From Methanoregula sp. (GTDB taxonomy: Archaea > Halobacteriota > Methanomicrobia > Methanomicrobiales > Methanospirillaceae), in assembly GCA_003154335.1 (NCBI GenBank), contig PMDE01000127.1, forward strand, positions 1 through 7,810: 7,810 nucleotides of DNA. Reading direction: 5' to 3'. Below are positions 5,843-7,810 of the stretch, in pieces (position 1 is the first letter of the stretch; every line of letters begins with the position of its first letter). The notes under the pieces are model-generated. The model was not told the DNA's origin. It was given only the letters and a program-made list of their open reading frames with translations, and did not search any database. The position numbers and the translations under genes are program-made.

Positions 5843-7048
5843 TCATTTTGACGGTGTGCCCGCATTCCTCAGTTCTTTTTCACAATACTGGTCAATGGAA
5901 TCAAGAATTGCTTTTCGTGCTCTCTTGACAGACTTCTCGTCATCTGAAAATAAATCAGATGCAATGTACCTGAGCATAGTTGCGTAGTACTGTAACCGGG
6001 GAAAATCATTCTCGAATTGTGCGATACGACCCATCCCCTCTTTTTTTTCGCCGTTGAGAAGATCAAAGGCTATATCGAAAAGATAGGTCATGTGGATTGG
6101 CATGTTTTTTGAATCCGCCAGCTTTCTGAAACTGTGATACGTGATCTTTTTTTTCGTCAGGAGAGAGAATTTGAGCCCGAGATATATCGGTTCAAGATCA
6201 TCGGGATACTGGCGGATCAAATTGTTCAGAACCCCCGCCGCACCACCAGCATCACGTTTGTCAAGGTAATAATTGTACATCACCCGCAGGAAATGAAAAT
6301 CGTTATAAAACCGTTCCGAACTTATATCCAGTAACCGCTTCCTCATCTCGCTGTCACGGGAGAACTCAGCATTTTCCAATCCGATTTCGATGAACCATCT
6401 CTCGCTGGGAAACCATTCAAGGCCTAAAAAGACCATCTGCCAGAAAATCTTGTCAAGAAATAAAGGGTTGTCCAGATGCAATTGTTTCAGTGTGTTTACC
6501 GGCGCTTTGTTATGAGCGAGGTTCATTATGGTTTCGCGGGCAAGGAGTTCCATTTCACCGGGACGCTGACTTTTGTCCGGTGTATCAGCCTTCCCAATCT
6601 CACACTGGGAAAGCATGTAATAGCAGTATGCTGCAGCAGTGCCGATCTTGGCATCCCGCTCAGCGTAGTTTTTCAGGTAGTTGACGGCATGGGTATAGTC
6701 CCCGGTTTTTAATAACTTCAGGCCAACAACAATATTGATACCGGTTTCCGCATTTTTTTCTTTTTTGAAGCGGAGAGCATTCTGGGTAACTTTTTTGATA
6801 TATTCAAAATCGTTACCGTTAAGGCTGGCATCCAGCACATTAAAAGTAACATTATCAATAAACTCATCATGAGATTCATCAGTGATATCAGGGAAGGAAT
6901 TCTCAAGGGCTGATATCACATGTCCATAAAAAACCGGGAGGTTGGAGTCAACCTTTTCCGAATTGCGTTCAATATAGCCAATGAAATCTTTTTTCAAGAG
7001 GTTCAGCTTTTCATAGGTGATCGCATCCGAAAGCTTCTCTCCCCGCAT
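5843..7048 (-). CDS. Unrecognised, probably helical-repeat (TPR-like) cytoplasmic protein
   Basis: Protein of 401 residues that I cannot assign to a named family. It has no signal peptide and no membrane segment, is rich in charged and aromatic residues, and appears almost wholly alpha-helical. Two stretches look like TPR helix pairs: about 105-148 (GLKLLKTGDYTHAVNYLKNY and the following Ala/Tyr-rich helix) and about 253-296 (FLRVMYNYYLDKRDAGGAAG, then a second helix and YPDDLEPIYLGL). Such repeats usually make protein-binding surfaces, so a scaffold or adaptor role is an inference only. The ATG at 7048 is chosen over a TTG two codons earlier (7054) because of start codon rarity. There is no Shine-Dalgarno sequence, and a TATA-like box lies about 24 bases upstream, fitting a leaderless message. 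It is convergent with the che operon and separated from it by about 850 bases, so a chemotaxis role is not indicated by position. Confidence 0.82.
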   Translation of the reverse strand: MRGEKLSDAITYEKLNLLKKDFIGYIERNSEKVDSNLPVFYGHVISALENSFPDITDESHDEFIDNVTFNVLDASLNGNDFEYIKKVTQNALRFKKEKNAETGINIVVGLKLLKTGDYTHAVNYLKNYAERDAKIGTAAAYCYYMLSQCEIGKADTPDKSQRPGEMELLARETIMNLAHNKAPVNTLKQLHLDNPLFLDKIFWQMVFLGLEWFPSERWFIEIGLENAEFSRDSEMRKRLLDISSERFYNDFHFLRVMYNYYLDKRDAGGAAGVLNNLIRQYPDDLEPIYLGLKFSLLTKKKITYHSFRKLADSKNMPIHMTYLFDIAFDLLNGEKKEGMGRIAQFENDFPRLQYYATMLRYIASDLFSDDEKSVKRARKAILDSIDQYCEKELRNAGTPSK

Positions 7049-7065
7049 ATACAAAAAATGGCATG

Positions 7066-7078
7066 TTTAAATATTAAA
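7066..7078 (-). promoter_or_regulatory. TATA-like box of the helical-repeat gene
   Basis: Read on the minus strand this is TTTAATATTTAAA, centred about 24 bases before the ATG at 7048. The composition and distance fit an archaeal TATA box driving a leaderless transcript, in agreement with the absence of a Shine-Dalgarno sequence. Confidence 0.5.
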
Positions 7079-7120
7079 AGGTATGACAGTTGAAATTAGT
7101 CCTCTCCGGCAAACACCGGT

Positions 7121-7161
7121 CATGATTAAATCATGGTTTGATATGATCACCAAAAGATCAT
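7121..7161. promoter_or_regulatory. Pair of ATGAT-type palindromes upstream of the helical-repeat gene
   Basis: CATGAT TAA ATCATG (7121-7135) is a perfect palindrome with a three-base centre. Seven bases on, ATGATC (7143-7148) and GATCAT (7156-7161) form a second one with a seven-base spacer. The four arms share the core ATGAT/ATCAT. They lie about 43-95 bases upstream of the TATA-like box, a place where an archaeal activator or repressor could bind. Function is inferred only. Confidence 0.35.
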
Positions 7162-7346
7162 TAAAGCACCATTTCAATCTTTCATCGATCTTATGACCGC
7201 GCGTCTGTTTATTGAATAACTTTCGGGATAGTCGTGAACCGGTTTCTTTAAAAAAATACTTTTTTCAGACAATAGGGACACGTATCCGGCTATTCGGTCT
7301 TTGGTATGATCAGATCCCGTTACCCGTATTGTACGAAAGAGACGAT
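7162..7346. other. Intergenic DNA with no supported gene
   Basis: Non-coding, as far as can be seen, between the two minus-strand genes. It contains an A7/T6 inverted run (7250-7265) that on the minus strand gives a second T7 tract, possibly a backup terminator, and one further ATGATC at 7306-7311. A 76-codon minus-strand frame from the ATG at 7404 crosses it but lacks a ribosome binding site and resembles nothing known. Confidence 0.5.
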
Positions 7347-7353
7347 AAAAAAA
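7347..7353 (-). terminator. T7 terminator of the right-edge gene
   Basis: Seven A on the + strand give T7 on the minus strand, starting 28 bases after the stop codon at 7382. No stem precedes it, which is normal for archaeal oligo-T termination. Confidence 0.5.
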
Positions 7354-7381
7354 TCCATCATAAAAATTTAAGATGAAACAA

Positions 7382-7810
7382 TCAATCCTTTCGATATGCA
7401 TCATAATAATTTCTCGGGGTTTCGAGCTGTATATAATATGAATCAATATTTTCCGTACTGATAATCATGTACATGCTGGTATTCGAATACTGGACCACCC
7501 GGTACGATTTTCCCCCGTTTTGTATCTCTTCTCCTTTAATAATTCCCCCGGTATCGGCGTGACAGAGAACCATACGAAAGATACCGTACTGGGGATGGGT
7601 CGTCGCGACAACCGTTGTGTTGATTAACCAGACGGGATAGGGGATAGAAAAAAACCGGGTAAGCCCTCCCCGTGTATTTTCAATATATGCGAAGGGCACC
7701 CACTCTGTTGTGCGTGAGGGTATTTCCGATGCACCGAATATCTCCATATGCTCAGGGATCCTGTACAATGGATAAGAAAAAGGTTTGTCGGTATAGGAAA
7801 TGGAATAGAG
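7382..7810 (-). CDS. C-terminal part of an unrecognised protein, cut by the right edge
   Basis: The frame is open from position 7810 to the TGA at 7384-7382, giving 142 residues of a protein whose start lies outside the window. A TTG at 7768 is in frame, but the preceding codons (reading LYSISYTDKPFSYP) are also open and continue the same style, so this is read as a truncated gene rather than a 128-residue one. The visible part is rich in Tyr, Ile, Thr and Pro with short alternating hydrophobic strands (for example YPVWLINTTVVATT and YRVVQYSN), suggesting a beta-rich fold. No membrane segment is seen in this part, and no catalytic motif was recognised. A T7 run follows 28 bases later. It reads in the same direction as the helical-repeat gene, but about 330 bases and a separate TATA-like box lie between them, so they are probably not one operon. 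Confidence 0.72.
   Translation of the reverse strand, partial: LYSISYTDKPFSYPLYRIPEHMEIFGASEIPSRTTEWVPFAYIENTRGGLTRFFSIPYPVWLINTTVVATTHPQYGIFRMVLCHADTGGIIKGEEIQNGGKSYRVVQYSNTSMYMIISTENIDSYYIQLETPRNYYDAYRKD

Noticed and set aside
5698..5928. 76-codon + strand frame in the convergent gap
   Set aside because: It crosses the AT palindrome and the stop of the minus-strand gene and shows no domain or ribosome binding site.
7174..7404. 76-codon minus-strand frame beginning MMHIERIDCF
   Set aside because: It overlaps the end of the right-edge gene by 23 bases and has no ribosome binding site or recognisable family; it stays a weak possibility only.

Overview
The window looks archaeal, most like a methanogen of the Methanomicrobia (Methanomicrobiales type). 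This rests on family resemblance (a complete CheY-B-A-C-D set with CheC and CheD, as archaea and Bacillus/Thermotoga-type bacteria have), an AT-rich TATA-like box at leaderless spacing before the gene at 7048, oligo-T termination signals, and a mix of Shine-Dalgarno (cheA, cheC) and SD-less (cheY, the 7048 gene) starts. Placement to genus is not possible from the sequence alone.

Layout. (1) Positions 1-392 hold no annotated-type gene on the + strand, but the minus strand is open without a stop from about 424 to the left edge; this may be the start of a divergent gene cut by the window, or chance. Two strong adjacent stem-loops lie at 67-110. (2) Positions 393-4991 are a tight + strand chemotaxis operon, cheY-cheB-cheA-cheC-cheD, with gaps of 18 nt or less and an 8-nt cheB/cheA overlap, closed by a hairpin plus eight T at 5007-5036. 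(3) Positions 5037-5842 are a long non-coding stretch containing several stem-loops, the strongest GC-rich at 5353-5377. (4) Positions 5843-7048 (minus) encode an unrecognised, probably helical-repeat (TPR-like) protein with its own TATA-like box and T-rich 3' end. (5) Positions 7055-7381 are non-coding with a cluster of ATGAT-type palindromes. (6) Positions 7382-7810 (minus) are the C-terminal part of an unrecognised protein that continues past the right edge.

How the genes work together. CheA autophosphorylates on His46 and passes phosphate to CheY (Asp53), whose phosphorylated form acts on the archaellum motor, and to CheB (Asp54), which demethylates receptors. CheD deamidates receptor glutamines and binds CheC; CheC, with both catalytic half-sites intact, dephosphorylates CheY-P. 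This is the CheC/CheD adaptation branch used where CheZ is absent. CheR, CheW, the archaeal adaptor CheF and receptors are not in the window and must be encoded elsewhere, possibly beyond the terminator. No mobile element, CRISPR array, tRNA or rRNA was seen. Nothing here amounts to a clearly new system; the best leads are the hidden left-edge reading frame, the structured intergenic region, and the orphan helical-repeat gene.
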